Source: Methanolinea sp.
Lineage (GTDB): Archaea > Halobacteriota > Methanomicrobia > Methanomicrobiales > Methanospirillaceae
Direction of reading: 5' to 3'
DNA length: 64,000 nucleotides
NCBI GenBank assembly: GCA_030019395.1
Contig: JASEES010000006.1
Location: 1-64,000 of the forward strand
Position numbers and translations under genes: made by a program. Below the pieces are notes generated by a model. That model had not been told where the DNA came from. It did no database searches and was given only the letters and a program-made list of their open reading frames with translations. Each line of letters begins with the position of its first letter. Positions within the stretch are counted from its first letter, which is position 1. Below are positions 1 through 8,940 of the stretch, piece after piece.

Positions 1-777
1 TTCAGTAAAGCGCGGGCAGAGACAGATGTCGAGGTTGAACCGGCTCTTTTCGAGGACTACCTCTCTTTCCTCAGTTCCATGCGGACATACAAGCCAAAGA
101 CCATGCACCGGGTCATATCAACGCTCAGTTCCTTTTACCGCTTTCTCTATTCCCAGGGTGCAGTGACGACAAACCCCCTGATAGGTGTGGAAAGGCCAAA
201 GATCAAGGGGCAGGAACTCCGTTACCTGAAGCACAGCCAGGTTATCCGGCTCATAGACTCCATCGAGGATCCAAGGGATCGCCTGATCGTCAGGACGATC
301 TACGCGACCGGTGTAAGGGTGTCGGAGCTGTGCGGCATGAATATCGAGGATATCGATTTCGAAGAGGGGACTATCCGCGTGCGGGGCAAAGGTGGGAAGA
401 TAAGGATAGTTTTCGTGGATCCCGACACGCTGTCCGAGATGGACAGGTTCATTGGCTCACGAATCGAGGGGCCCCTCTTCCTTGGGCAGATGGGTCACCA
501 CATCTCTCCCCGGGCTGTCCAGCACATTTTCCGGAAGTATGCCCCCGAGGGAATCACTCCCCATAAGATCCGGCATAGTTATGCAAGCGAGCTGTACAGG
601 CGGTCCAAGAATCTGCGTGTCGTCCAGGAAAATCTTGGCCACACATCAATCAAAACAACCGAAATATACCTTCATACCGATTTGGAGGAGAGAAAAAGAG
701 TTTACCAGGAATTTTTCCCACTTGCTGAGAAGAGCACAAAGGCCAGGGAAAATGAGGCGGACCATGACGCATCGTGA
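1..777 (+). CDS. XerA/XerC-like tyrosine recombinase (5' end outside window)
   Basis: Site-specific recombinase of the tyrosine integrase family. The frame is open to base 1, so the true start lies upstream; at least 258 residues are present. The N-terminal SAM-like core-binding part is followed by the catalytic domain with the first Arg (ATGVRVSELCG), a Lys in the following beta-hairpin, the HxxR box (HKIRHSYASEL), the LGH box and the nucleophile Tyr in TTEIYLH. A compact protein with canonical XerA-like boxes and no extra zinc domain fits chromosomal XerA, the archaeal dimer-resolution recombinase, better than an element integrase. No flanking element is visible on its right. The role as XerA is inference. 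Confidence 0.85.
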   Translation, partial: FSKARAETDVEVEPALFEDYLSFLSSMRTYKPKTMHRVISTLSSFYRFLYSQGAVTTNPLIGVERPKIKGQELRYLKHSQVIRLIDSIEDPRDRLIVRTIYATGVRVSELCGMNIEDIDFEEGTIRVRGKGGKIRIVFVDPDTLSEMDRFIGSRIEGPLFLGQMGHHISPRAVQHIFRKYAPEGITPHKIRHSYASELYRRSKNLRVVQENLGHTSIKTTEIYLHTDLEERKRVYQEFFPLAEKSTKARENEADHDAS

Positions 778-1533
778 GGGATATACCTGAAGTCAATGGG
801 GTTATTACCCTTTTAAGGGAAGGTGGGGCAATAAGGCGGCGGTTGGCAGGTCCCACCCCCCCAAAGCGTATAGTTCCGGTGTCCCTTAAGTGTGCTTCGG
901 CAGGATGTTTCGTGTCTGAACACGATGAATGGAAAAGATGGTGCCCTGCGAGACGATTATTTTTCACTCCTCTGAAAACGGTATTGAAATAACAGACATG
1001 ATCCGTTTTGAGTGTCCTTGTTAGGGATATTTCGGAAGATGTTCAGGGTCGGTTTTCTGTTTCCCCGGAAATTTTTTTATATTGCCGTATCTTTTCCGTA
1101 ATGGCTCTCTTTTCTCATGTTTTGAGTTCCATTCTTTTACATTTCTGCAGCCACCATAATTTAATATAAACCATATAATGCTATATTGTAACTCGTATTG
1201 CTTTTCCGACTGTAGACCACATTCAAATCCCGGTTTCCATCTCCCAAGAAAAAAATCCGGAAGACAAAATAGAATTGTATCCATGAATAATGCGTGATCA
1301 TTTTGAAGGATATAATGAGCTATTTTGTTAAAATAACGAATATAAATTTATATATCACTCTCAAAATGCTTGATTATTTCCACTGGAAATACTCCTTATT
1401 CTTCTCTGGATCCCCTCTCCCTCGCTACTCTCTTATGGAATGAACGAGAATAGACTCCATAGAGCACGCTGCTCTGTGCAGGCATTTTCTGTTCGGGGGT
1501 CAGCCAGGATAACGTGCACAAGGAGAAAGCCAC
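778..1533 (+). other. gene-free region with an AT-rich tract and palindrome
   Basis: 756 bases without a convincing gene. Short frames exist on both strands but lack a ribosome binding site and recognisable domains. The right half (about 1040-1390) is clearly more AT-rich than the surrounding genes. It contains a perfect 14-base palindrome, ATATAAATTTATAT, at 1340-1353, which also resembles a TATA box in both directions. A TATA here may serve the kinase gene at 1534, although the leader would then be about 150 bases. Confidence 0.5.
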
Positions 1534-2550
1534 GTGGAACAGGAAATCACCGTCCCGGAGGAATGGAAAGAGATACTCCGTTTTCTTGGAGAGCGCAGGA
1601 GGGGGATGGTCTATGTGGTCGGCGCGGCAGACAGGGGAAAGACCACCTTTTGCCGCTGGCTGACCTCCAAGCTGGCAAAAATCAGCATGACGGGATTTCT
1701 CGACTGCGATATCGGGCAGTCCACTCTCGGCCCCCCTGCCACAGTCGGACTGGCTCTCTATTCAGGTACTGTGGATGTCCCGAAAGCAACATATTTCAGG
1801 TTTGTCGGGGCCGTAACCCCGAGCGGTCACATGGTCCAGGAGCTCGTGGGAGCGCTCCGTCTGAAAGAAAAAGCGAAAGAGGAAGGAGCTCTGTACCTCG
1901 TGGCAGATTCACCGGGATGGGTCGTTGAGCCTGCCGCACAGGAGTTTCATGTCAGGATGATAGACCTGCTCCAGCCGGATGTCATCGTCGGGTTCGAAAA
2001 AGGACCAGAGCTCGAAGGGATCCTCGTTAACTTCCGCCGCCACCCGCGCATCAGCATATTCGAGTGTGCAACACCCGCGGAGGTCGTGGAAAGAAAGCGA
2101 GAATGGCGGCGGCTCTATCGGTTCCAGCGCTTTTCAGAGTACTTTTCAGGTGCTGTGCCGCATGCCAGGTTCCTGTCGGGCCTTGGCATTCACGGCAGGA
2201 TACCAGAGTCATTTTGCGAGGACGAATGGCGCGATCTCCTTATTGCCCTGTGTGATCCGGAAATGATGGTCATTGCACTCGGGCTCGTGGACCGGCTCGA
2301 TCTCGTGACCGGAACCCTCTCCTTCCGGGCACCTCCCCACGATGCCCACAAGGTGGCGTCTGTCCACGTAGGTTCTCTCCAGGTCGATCTCTCTAATCCT
2401 CCGGGAAGGCTTCAACAGGGTACCCGGCAGATCTCATGGCGGCAATCAACCCTTTCCGATGAGGAAGGTCCCTCACTTCCAGTTCGAGCGTCACCCTCAT
2501 CTGGTGCACGGGCAAACCGGGGACACTCCTCTCCTGGAAGATCTGGCTGA
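1534..2550 (+). CDS. Clp1/Grc3-type polynucleotide 5'-hydroxyl kinase
   Basis: Predicted RNA/polynucleotide 5'-kinase of the Clp1/Grc3 group (P-loop NTPase). Visible motifs are a Walker A near residues 28-36 (GAADRGKTT), the family-typical DCDIGQS at about 62-68, and LVADSPGWV, a Walker B-like strand. The GTG start is chosen because AGGAG lies at 1521-1525, nine bases upstream. The last 50 or so residues (from about 2393) run antisense to the ACT domain of the convergent threonine ammonia-lyase gene, are Ser/Arg/Gly/Pro-rich and do not look like a folded domain. The natural protein may end near 2390-2400, or this tail may be real read-through; no in-frame stop occurs before 2548. Family call is firm, the C-terminus is not. 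Confidence 0.8.
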   Translation: MEQEITVPEEWKEILRFLGERRRGMVYVVGAADRGKTTFCRWLTSKLAKISMTGFLDCDIGQSTLGPPATVGLALYSGTVDVPKATYFRFVGAVTPSGHMVQELVGALRLKEKAKEEGALYLVADSPGWVVEPAAQEFHVRMIDLLQPDVIVGFEKGPELEGILVNFRRHPRISIFECATPAEVVERKREWRRLYRFQRFSEYFSGAVPHARFLSGLGIHGRIPESFCEDEWRDLLIALCDPEMMVIALGLVDRLDLVTGTLSFRAPPHDAHKVASVHVGSLQVDLSNPPGRLQQGTRQISWRQSTLSDEEGPSLPVRASPSSGARANRGHSSPGRSG

Positions 2551-3610
2551 CCACGGCACCCTGTTTGGCGATAATATCGAGAAGCGCAGGAAGCGAGCCC
2601 CTCCCCTCCTCGAGCACGACACGAATCTGGACCATTCGTCCCCCTGTGTATAGCCCCTTCTTAAGAACCCTTTCCAGGAGAAAAGCGTCCATGTTTCCAC
2701 CGCTGATAACGACAGCGACCTTCTCGCCCCGGCTCACCCTGATGCCGCCGGAAAGGAGGGCTGCAAGGGGAGCGGCACCTGCACCCTCGGCGATGACCTT
2801 CTTCCGCTCGAGGAGCGCGAGGACCGCGTTTACGATGGCCTCCTCGTCAACGAGAACGACCTCATCAACAAGTTTCTGGATGATCGGGAAGGAAAGTTCC
2901 CCTGTCCTCTTGACCCTGATTCCGTCGGCAATTGTTGGACGGGCTTCGACGGTAACAGCTTGCCCGGCCCTGAGTGCCTCTCTTGCAGACGGGCAGGCCT
3001 CTGCCTGCACACCCAGAACGCGAATTTTTCGCTGCGATGCAGTCAGAGCGGTTGCGATACCCGCGATCAGTCCGCCACCCCCGATGGGCACAACCACGCA
3101 CTCAACGTCAGGGAGATCGGAAAGGATCTCAAGACCAATCGTGCCCTGCCCGGCAATGACCATCGGATCGTCGTACGGGTGGATAAAGGAGAGACCCTGT
3201 TCCATTGCGAACTGTTGGGCAAACCCGATACTCTCTTCGAGACTCTCTCCTGCAAGGATAACCCTTGCCCCGTACCCTATCGTCGCTTCCTGCTTTGCAA
3301 GCGAGACCCACGTGGGCATGACAATGGTTGCCGGGACTCCTGCCATGGAAGCTGCGACAGCGACTCCCTGGGCGTGGTTGCCTGCAGAGGCGGCGATTAC
3401 TCCCCCCGGGCCGATCTCATCCCTCTGCAAAAGGATACGGCATGTTGCGCCCCTGACCTTGAAGGATCCAGCCTTCTGCATACATTCGAGTTTTAGGTAA
3501 ACCTCGGCACCCGTTATTGCCGAAAAGGTCGGCGAGTGGACGAGGGGTGTCCGTATCACCTTTCCCTCGAGGAGTCCTGCAGCGGCCTGAATGTCGGTGA
3601 GAGTGACCAT
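2393..3610 (-). CDS. ilvA: threonine ammonia-lyase (threonine dehydratase) with C-terminal ACT domain
   Basis: Pyridoxal-phosphate enzyme converting threonine to 2-oxobutyrate and ammonia, first step towards isoleucine. The PLP Lys lies in KAGSFKVRGA near residue 50, and the glycine-rich phosphate loop is VVPIGGGGLIAGIA. A Lys/Glu segment (KKVIAEGAGA) precedes the C-terminal ACT domain (IRVVLEEGRGSLPALLDII), which suggests allosteric control. The start at 3610 gives 405 residues and begins MVTLTDIQ as in the family. A TATA-like stretch (TTAAATG on the minus strand, about 3634-3640) lies about 27 bases upstream and would give a near-leaderless mRNA. The frame stays open to 3694, so a longer form is possible. 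Convergent overlap of 158 bases with the kinase gene. Confidence 0.9.
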   Translation of the reverse strand: MVTLTDIQAAAGLLEGKVIRTPLVHSPTFSAITGAEVYLKLECMQKAGSFKVRGATCRILLQRDEIGPGGVIAASAGNHAQGVAVAASMAGVPATIVMPTWVSLAKQEATIGYGARVILAGESLEESIGFAQQFAMEQGLSFIHPYDDPMVIAGQGTIGLEILSDLPDVECVVVPIGGGGLIAGIATALTASQRKIRVLGVQAEACPSAREALRAGQAVTVEARPTIADGIRVKRTGELSFPIIQKLVDEVVLVDEEAIVNAVLALLERKKVIAEGAGAAPLAALLSGGIRVSRGEKVAVVISGGNMDAFLLERVLKKGLYTGGRMVQIRVVLEEGRGSLPALLDIIAKQGAVVSQIFQERSVPGLPVHQMRVTLELEVRDLPHRKGLIAAMRSAGYPVEAFPED

Positions 3611-3732
3611 GGGGCGATCTTCAGCATGAAAAACATTTAACCTTTCAGGGCGGTGTTTCATCCCGGGAGAGGTTTCATTTCCGGCCCGAAGCAAAACTCC
3701 CGGAGTGGAATACCTGGAGCGATACCTGCACG

Positions 3733-3758
3733 CAATTTAAGGTCTCTTGACGAGAGAC
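3733..3758 (+). promoter_or_regulatory. TATA-like box and inverted repeat before the epimerase gene
   Basis: CAATTTAA at 3733-3740 could be the TATA box. It is followed directly by a perfect inverted repeat, GTCTCT (3742-3747) and AGAGAC (3753-3758), with a 5-base spacer. The repeat sits between the TATA box and the expected transcription start (around 3762), where an archaeal repressor would block polymerase. Function is inference. Confidence 0.4.
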
Positions 3759-3777
3759 ATTAGGCAGCTGAAGAACC

Positions 3778-4701
3778 ATGCTGTATGTTGTTACCGGTGG
3801 GGCGGGTTTCATTGGGTCGCACCTTGTCGAGGCACTTTCCCTTGCAGGCCATGAACTGGTTGTCATCGACGACCTCTCGTCAGGCAGGATCGAGAATATA
3901 GCAAGCGTCTCTGCCAACCCGAGGGTCAGGTTCGTTCAGGGGACGGTTCTCGATCTTGGTCTCCTCCTGGAAGAGTTTCAGGGGGCAGATGGCGTCTTTC
4001 ACCAGGCGGCGTTTGTTTCGGTACCTGGTTCCATCAGACACCCGCTGCAAAGCCACGAAGTAACACTTACCGGCACCCTCAATGTCCTCCTGGCTGCACG
4101 GGATACGGGTGTCAAAAAGGTTGTGCACGCATCGTCTGCAGCAGTATATGGAAACCTGCCCGGGATTCCCAAGAGGGAGGACATGCCGGTTGAACCCCTC
4201 TCTCCCTATGCCGTTGCAAAGTATGCAGGTGAGCAGTACTGCAGGGTCCTGGGACTTCTCTATGATCTCCCCACGGTCTCTCTCCGGTACTTCAATGTGT
4301 ACGGGGCAAGACAGGACCCGGCATCGGATTACGCCGCTGTCATCCCCCGTTTCATCGCGAATCTCCGTAACGGAAAACCCCCTGTCATCTTCGGAGACGG
4401 AACCCAGACCCGTGACTTCGTGTACGTCAGGGACGTTGTAAGGGCAAATATCCTGGCAATGGAACGTGATGCAGAGGGGGTCTATAACATTGGATCCGGC
4501 AAGGAGACGAGTATCAACGAACTCGCAACCATCCTCATGCGCCTCCTCCGGTTCAGGGGTCAGCCCGTCTATGCCGGGGGGAGACCGGGGGACGTCATGC
4601 ATTCTGTCGCTGATATTTCGCGGGCTCGCTCACTCCTCGGTTGGGAACCTGCATTCAGCCTCGAAGAGGGCCTTTCTGATACCCTTGTGTCAATGGAATG
4701 A
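3778..4701 (+). CDS. NAD-dependent nucleotide-sugar epimerase/dehydratase (GalE-like)
   Basis: Extended short-chain dehydrogenase/reductase, 307 residues. It opens with the Rossmann glycine motif TGGAGFIGSHL, followed by the acidic residue DDLSSG that favours NAD. The catalytic SSAAVYG serine strand and the YxxxK pair (SPYAVAKYAGEQ) are present. RYFNVYG and the C-terminal NIGSGKETS are typical of UDP-glucose 4-epimerase-like enzymes. The substrate cannot be read from sequence. With WecB at 7743 it probably supplies sugars for surface-layer or protein glycosylation, which is inference. Its start lies 20 bases after the TATA/inverted-repeat block. Confidence 0.88.
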   Translation: MLYVVTGGAGFIGSHLVEALSLAGHELVVIDDLSSGRIENIASVSANPRVRFVQGTVLDLGLLLEEFQGADGVFHQAAFVSVPGSIRHPLQSHEVTLTGTLNVLLAARDTGVKKVVHASSAAVYGNLPGIPKREDMPVEPLSPYAVAKYAGEQYCRVLGLLYDLPTVSLRYFNVYGARQDPASDYAAVIPRFIANLRNGKPPVIFGDGTQTRDFVYVRDVVRANILAMERDAEGVYNIGSGKETSINELATILMRLLRFRGQPVYAGGRPGDVMHSVADISRARSLLGWEPAFSLEEGLSDTLVSME

Positions 4702-4768
4702 CACGTCATCCCGGGAATTCCGGGGGTTCCACAACCATTATGCATACTCCGGCGCCAAAGGTCAGAAC

Positions 4769-6427
4769 ATGAATGCCCGCATTGCCGTCATCCTCGTTTT
4801 ACTGGTGCTTGTTACGCAGGGTTGCATCACGACAAGGGATGTCGTGGAATCCCCGAAAAACCCCATGAACATAACCTTGGGTCAGGCCGTCGGTGCCATC
4901 AACGCAGAACTCGCCTCTGTCCGCACAGTAAATCTCGCCAGTGCAGAACGCCTCTCCCCGGTTGGTCTGAGAGGAGGGGAAGTCGAAGCGGTCCTGTCAG
5001 AGAAACTCGTTGCCCTGCCATGGGCTATCTCTTCGGTCACCATCTCATCTGACGGGATAATTGCCACGGCTGTCCCGGCAACATTCCGGGATATCGTGGG
5101 CAGAAATGTCAATTACCAGGACGCAGTCAGGGATGCGCTTGAAAAAAAGGCTCCGCGGGTGAGTGAAGTATTCATGATGGAGGAAGGCTTTGCCGGGATC
5201 TCACAGAGTGCCCCCGTTTTTTCTCCCGGAGGGATTTACATGGGATATACCGACGTAACCTATCGGCCGGAGACACTGATCGGGAGGGCGGTGGAACCGG
5301 TCATTGCAGCGACGGCCTATGATATCTGGGTGGTCCAGAAAGACGGAAGGGTAATTTATGATACAACGCAGGAGGAGATCGGGAAAAACCTCTTCTCCGA
5401 TCCTGCATACCAGTCCCCGGAACTTCAGGCATTCTTCTCTCGCGTGGTATCCGAGCCGGAAGGCAGGGGTGTTTACCGTTTCTGGGACCGGAACTGGGAC
5501 CGTGTCATCACCAAGGAAGCAGTATGGGCAACGGCAGGAATTGACGGGGCGGAATGGCGTGTTGTCCTGACATCCCCGGGGGACGAAGCGTCACCAGCCG
5601 GTGCAGGGTTATTGCCCAATGCATCATTCCAGAACCTGTCAAATCTCGATTCCTTTGTCCGGGACGCCGCCTCGTTTGCCCGGGAGGCAGGCAAAGACGA
5701 AGCTCTTCGGGAATTCAATGACCAGAAGGGACGTTTTTCCAAGGGTGAATGGTACATATTCGCATACGATATGAACGGGACGGTCCTTGCACTTCCCTAC
5801 CAGCAGGGACTTGTCGGGGAAAACCGTATCAATGTCCGGGACAGCAACGGGGTTGAATATATCCGTGCCATGGTTACCCTCGCGTCCCGTGGAGGAGGGC
5901 ACACTTATTACGTGTATCCCAATCCTTCCGCGGGTTTTTCCGGGCAATTGAAATTATCCTCTGTTGTTCCCGTGGACGATGAATGGTTCGTCGGTTCCGG
6001 AGTATACCTGCCCCATGTCGATGCCGGTTTCAGCCAGAAGGAACGGGATCAGCTCGTGCAAAAGGTGAAGAAGGCCCGGGACTTTGCGCAGCAGCAGGGA
6101 AAGGAGGCAGCCCTTGCGGCCTTCAACGACCTTTCCGGACCGTGGGCAGATGGTGCATCGTATATCTTTGCATACAGTCTGAACGGTACAACCCTTGCTC
6201 TCCCGAACCAGCCCGGATTAATGGGAACAAACAGGCTTGGATTTTTGGACCATTACGGTGTTGCGGCCGTTGAATGGGAATGTGACGTTGCAGCACGAGG
6301 TGGCGGTTTCGTGTACGTGGTATACCCGAACCCCGGGACCGGGAACGAAGCTCTCAAGCTCTGTTACGTCGTTCCCGTAGATACGGAATGGTTCGTGGGT
6401 TCCGGGATCTATTCAACCTCTGCCTGA
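4769..6427 (+). CDS. exported lipoprotein with tandem Cache-type sensor domains
   Basis: 552-residue predicted cell-surface lipoprotein. The start at 4769 gives a short basic N-terminus, a hydrophobic segment (IAVILVLLVLVTQ) and a lipobox-like QGC at about residue 18. The first part holds a PAS-like extracellular domain (TAYDIWVVQKDGRVIYD, typical of Cache domains). Two further copies follow: each begins with a helix (SFVRDAASFAREAGKDEAL; KVKKARDFAQQQGKEAAL) and contains FAY, NGT-LALP, RGGG..YVVYPNP and EWFVGSG(V/I)Y. The last two copies are clear duplicates. There is no kinase, HAMP or chemotaxis domain, so it is a stand-alone ligand binder rather than a transmembrane receptor. The ligand is unknown. 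Confidence 0.82.
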   Translation: MNARIAVILVLLVLVTQGCITTRDVVESPKNPMNITLGQAVGAINAELASVRTVNLASAERLSPVGLRGGEVEAVLSEKLVALPWAISSVTISSDGIIATAVPATFRDIVGRNVNYQDAVRDALEKKAPRVSEVFMMEEGFAGISQSAPVFSPGGIYMGYTDVTYRPETLIGRAVEPVIAATAYDIWVVQKDGRVIYDTTQEEIGKNLFSDPAYQSPELQAFFSRVVSEPEGRGVYRFWDRNWDRVITKEAVWATAGIDGAEWRVVLTSPGDEASPAGAGLLPNASFQNLSNLDSFVRDAASFAREAGKDEALREFNDQKGRFSKGEWYIFAYDMNGTVLALPYQQGLVGENRINVRDSNGVEYIRAMVTLASRGGGHTYYVYPNPSAGFSGQLKLSSVVPVDDEWFVGSGVYLPHVDAGFSQKERDQLVQKVKKARDFAQQQGKEAALAAFNDLSGPWADGASYIFAYSLNGTTLALPNQPGLMGTNRLGFLDHYGVAAVEWECDVAARGGGFVYVVYPNPGTGNEALKLCYVVPVDTEWFVGSGIYSTSA

Positions 6428-6489
6428 TGGGGGGTTTTAAAAAGGGCCTTTGGGAACTGTTAAAAAAGGGGGGGCGTCCATCCGGCGCA

Positions 6490-6513
6490 TGACCCGGGAA
6501 CACTTTCGGGTCA
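6490..6513. terminator. hairpin between convergent genes
   Basis: Inverted repeat TGACCCG (6490-6496) and CGGGTCA (6507-6513), 10-base loop, between the convergent Cache lipoprotein gene and the minus-strand surface-protein gene, whose stop codon lies inside the right arm. A pyrimidine-rich tract follows. Possible shared terminator. Confidence 0.4.
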
Positions 6514-7689
6514 CTTCCTTTTCGCTATTCCAAATACTATCATGGCTATCACGACTGCAGTCAAGGCTGGTGCGGGGAAGAGGCCGGCCTTCTGGGTGGG
6601 AGACGCTGCCGCAGTCATTTGAATCGCCGGGACCGTGGTCATCGTGGCAGGCATGGTAGTCTTTGTTGTAATAGTCTGTGTATGGACGGTGCCGGCCGGC
6701 CGGACCAGGGCGTACATCCCTCCCTTGCCGAGAGGTGCAGCTACGTGGTTTCCTGCAACCATTGATGGCAGGAGTGTCCAGCTATCACCTGAAAAAAAGG
6801 CTACAGCGGTATTATTCCCGGCCTCGGTAGTACCGGTGGAAAACAAAATCTCTCCCGGTGGAGAAAAGACTGCTTCGTAAGGTACAATGGCATAGGGACC
6901 GGCAATGACCTGCATCTCCTCCGGTGCAGCTGGCAATGGAACCTCAACGACGCTGATCTGCACGCCTGAAGGCACCCTGACTTTCACTGTTTCATCGATG
7001 GATGTGAAAGAGACCGTTTCCTGGGATACTGACGGTCCGGTGGTGGATGGCTGGCTTATTGACCGGGGCGGCTCTCCTGAACCGACAGGAATAGTCTTGT
7101 AGAGGACCTGGGTCCCATCCACCAGGGCGGCCAGGGTTATCGTGCCTGAGGGCAGACCGTCGACCATGAACCCGATCTCGGAATCCACAGGGCCCTGCTT
7201 GACTCCCGTCACCTGGAACCGGGTGGTAATCGATCGCGCTGACGGGAGCGTGGTCCCTGAGAGCCGGAAATAGTCATAGGTTCCTGCCGTAATATCGTAG
7301 GACTTCGTGGTAGTGAACCGGCCATCTGTTGACTTGCCGGACACACTCACGATAGTGTCCTCTTTCTTCACCTCGAGGCGGTTCTGCGACGTCCCCTCCA
7401 GTGTCGCAGTGATACTCCCCTTCTTTAAGGAGAAAGGCATTTTAAACTGGCTCATCTGGAACTGGAAGTCGGTATTGGGAGATACATCGTACGTTGCTTC
7501 CACGAGGAGTGAGAATTGCGCCCCGTCCGGAAGACTTGTGATCGTCACAAAGAGTGGATGACCATTTGAGACAGTCTCGGGCCGCCCGGTAATGGTCACC
7601 GGTGCGACCGGGATGATGAGAAGAAAGAGCAAGAGAAGAACAGCCAGAGACCTCCGTCCATGCATTTTCCTTTGAACATGTATTTTCAT
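6511..7689 (-). CDS. secreted, C-terminally anchored surface protein of unknown function
   Basis: 392 residues. An N-terminal signal sequence (RRSLAVLLLLFLLIIPVAPVT) is followed by about 290 residues of beta-rich sequence without a family I recognise. A Thr-rich linker near residues 335-365 (TITTKTTMPATMTT) looks O-glycosylated. A single hydrophobic helix (ALTAVVIAMIVFGIAKRK) ends the protein. This is the standard plan of methanogen surface proteins anchored by a C-terminal helix. A second ATG at codon 9 is an alternative start. The exported location is well supported; the function is unknown. Confidence 0.7.
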   Translation of the reverse strand: MKIHVQRKMHGRRSLAVLLLLFLLIIPVAPVTITGRPETVSNGHPLFVTITSLPDGAQFSLLVEATYDVSPNTDFQFQMSQFKMPFSLKKGSITATLEGTSQNRLEVKKEDTIVSVSGKSTDGRFTTTKSYDITAGTYDYFRLSGTTLPSARSITTRFQVTGVKQGPVDSEIGFMVDGLPSGTITLAALVDGTQVLYKTIPVGSGEPPRSISQPSTTGPSVSQETVSFTSIDETVKVRVPSGVQISVVEVPLPAAPEEMQVIAGPYAIVPYEAVFSPPGEILFSTGTTEAGNNTAVAFFSGDSWTLLPSMVAGNHVAAPLGKGGMYALVRPAGTVHTQTITTKTTMPATMTTVPAIQMTAAASPTQKAGLFPAPALTAVVIAMIVFGIAKRK

Positions 7690-7742
7690 AAAGGATTCTG
7701 GATTCCCTCCAAAGAAAAACTTTCCCGGTCTCTATTCCCCGT

Positions 7743-8819
7743 TCAGAGCCTTTCCAGGAGTACTTCAAGGATCCTGTCTGCAGCATGCCCGTCCCCGAAG
7801 GGGTTTTTCCAGTCCCTTTTCTTTCCGATCATTGCAAGGCCCTCCCTGACGATTCGTAACGGATCGGTCCCTGCAAGCACGTTAGCCCCTGCATCTATGG
7901 TTTCAGGCCTCTCTGTGTTCTCCCTGAGGGTGACGCAGGGTACCTTCAGAATGCAGGCCTCTTCCTGTACTCCTCCGGAATCGGTCAGGACAAGGCATGA
8001 AGAAGCCTCGAGACGGAGAAATTCGAGGTATCCAACCGGAGGAATGGTGAAAAGACCATCTCTTTCGAGGGCAAACATTTCCATCATCTTCCGCGTCCTG
8101 GGGTGAACCGGAAAAACAACAGGCATCCCTGTCTCATTGCCAAGGCTCTTTAAGCCTTCCAGTATTCCTTTCAGGTTCTCCTTGACATCCACATTTTCTG
8201 CCCTGTGAGCGGTTGCTAGGATGAACTGACCCTCTTTTAATCCGCCGGTACCGGTTACCCGGCCTGATTTCTTCCTCGAAATGTCAAGGTTCTGGAACAC
8301 GGCATCCACGATGGTATTTCCGGAAACGTGGATCGTCCCCGGATCAATACCCTCGGAGAGGAGGTTCCTTTCTGCCAGTGTCGTGGGTGCAAAGAGGTAC
8401 GTCGAAATGTGGTCGGTTACGACGCGGTTTATCTCTTCGGGCATTCTCCGATCAAAGGACCGTAACCCGGCCTCGATGTGGGCAACCGGGACATGGAGTT
8501 TTACTGCTGCCAGTGCCCCGGCAAGGACCGTGTTTGTATCTCCCTGCACAAGGACCGCTGATGGAGTGTGGGCGATGAGGATTCTTTCGACCCCCTCAAG
8601 GATCGTGCCCGTCTGCCTGCCATGGGACCCTGATCCCGCATCCAGGGAGTATTCAGGTTCCGGAAGCTGCAGTTCCTCGAAAAAGATCCGGTCCATCTCG
8701 TATGAGTAGTGCTGGCCGGTGTGGATGATGGAGTAAGGCACATGTTCTCTCTCGAAGAGGCGGATGAGAGGACTGCACTTGATAATCTCGGGACGCGTGC
8801 CGAGGACAAAGGTGAACAT
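7743..8819 (-). CDS. wecB: UDP-N-acetylglucosamine 2-epimerase (non-hydrolysing)
   Basis: Interconverts UDP-GlcNAc and UDP-ManNAc, supplying ManNAc-type sugars for surface glycans. The start at 8819 gives MFTFVLGTRPEIIK, the canonical N-terminus, and 358 residues, the usual length. Further family motifs are HTGQHYSYEM, VQGDTNTVLAGALAA, HIEAGLRSFDRRMPEEINR and DSGGVQEEA near the C-terminus. The open frame extends upstream to 9038, but that part overlaps the neighbouring gene and does not match the family. A TATA-like CTTATTTAATT on the minus strand (8846-8856) is about 30 bases upstream, consistent with a very short leader. Confidence 0.93.
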   Translation of the reverse strand: MFTFVLGTRPEIIKCSPLIRLFEREHVPYSIIHTGQHYSYEMDRIFFEELQLPEPEYSLDAGSGSHGRQTGTILEGVERILIAHTPSAVLVQGDTNTVLAGALAAVKLHVPVAHIEAGLRSFDRRMPEEINRVVTDHISTYLFAPTTLAERNLLSEGIDPGTIHVSGNTIVDAVFQNLDISRKKSGRVTGTGGLKEGQFILATAHRAENVDVKENLKGILEGLKSLGNETGMPVVFPVHPRTRKMMEMFALERDGLFTIPPVGYLEFLRLEASSCLVLTDSGGVQEEACILKVPCVTLRENTERPETIDAGANVLAGTDPLRIVREGLAMIGKKRDWKNPFGDGHAADRILEVLLERL

Positions 8820-8845
8820 GTCTTGCACAGGGTATGTAAATCCGG

Positions 8846-8856
8846 AATTAAATAAG
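8846..8856 (-). promoter_or_regulatory. TATA-like promoter of wecB
   Basis: CTTATTTAATT on the minus strand, centred about 31 bases before the wecB ATG, the spacing expected of an archaeal TATA box with a very short leader. Confidence 0.5.
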
Positions 8857-8940
8857 GGTAGGCTCCATCCGGGAGCAAATATTATTGAATCCGTTGAATC
8901 ACACTTCACTGGTCTGCTGGATGAAGGGACAGGACCCATC

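Noticed and set aside
1-777. integrase of a second mobile element at the left edge
   Set aside because: Boxes are canonical XerA-like and no attachment repeat or element genes are visible on the right side; the left side is outside the window, so it cannot be fully excluded.
1021-1284. 87-residue minus-strand frame in the AT-rich tract
   Set aside because: No binding site, no recognisable domain, biased composition.
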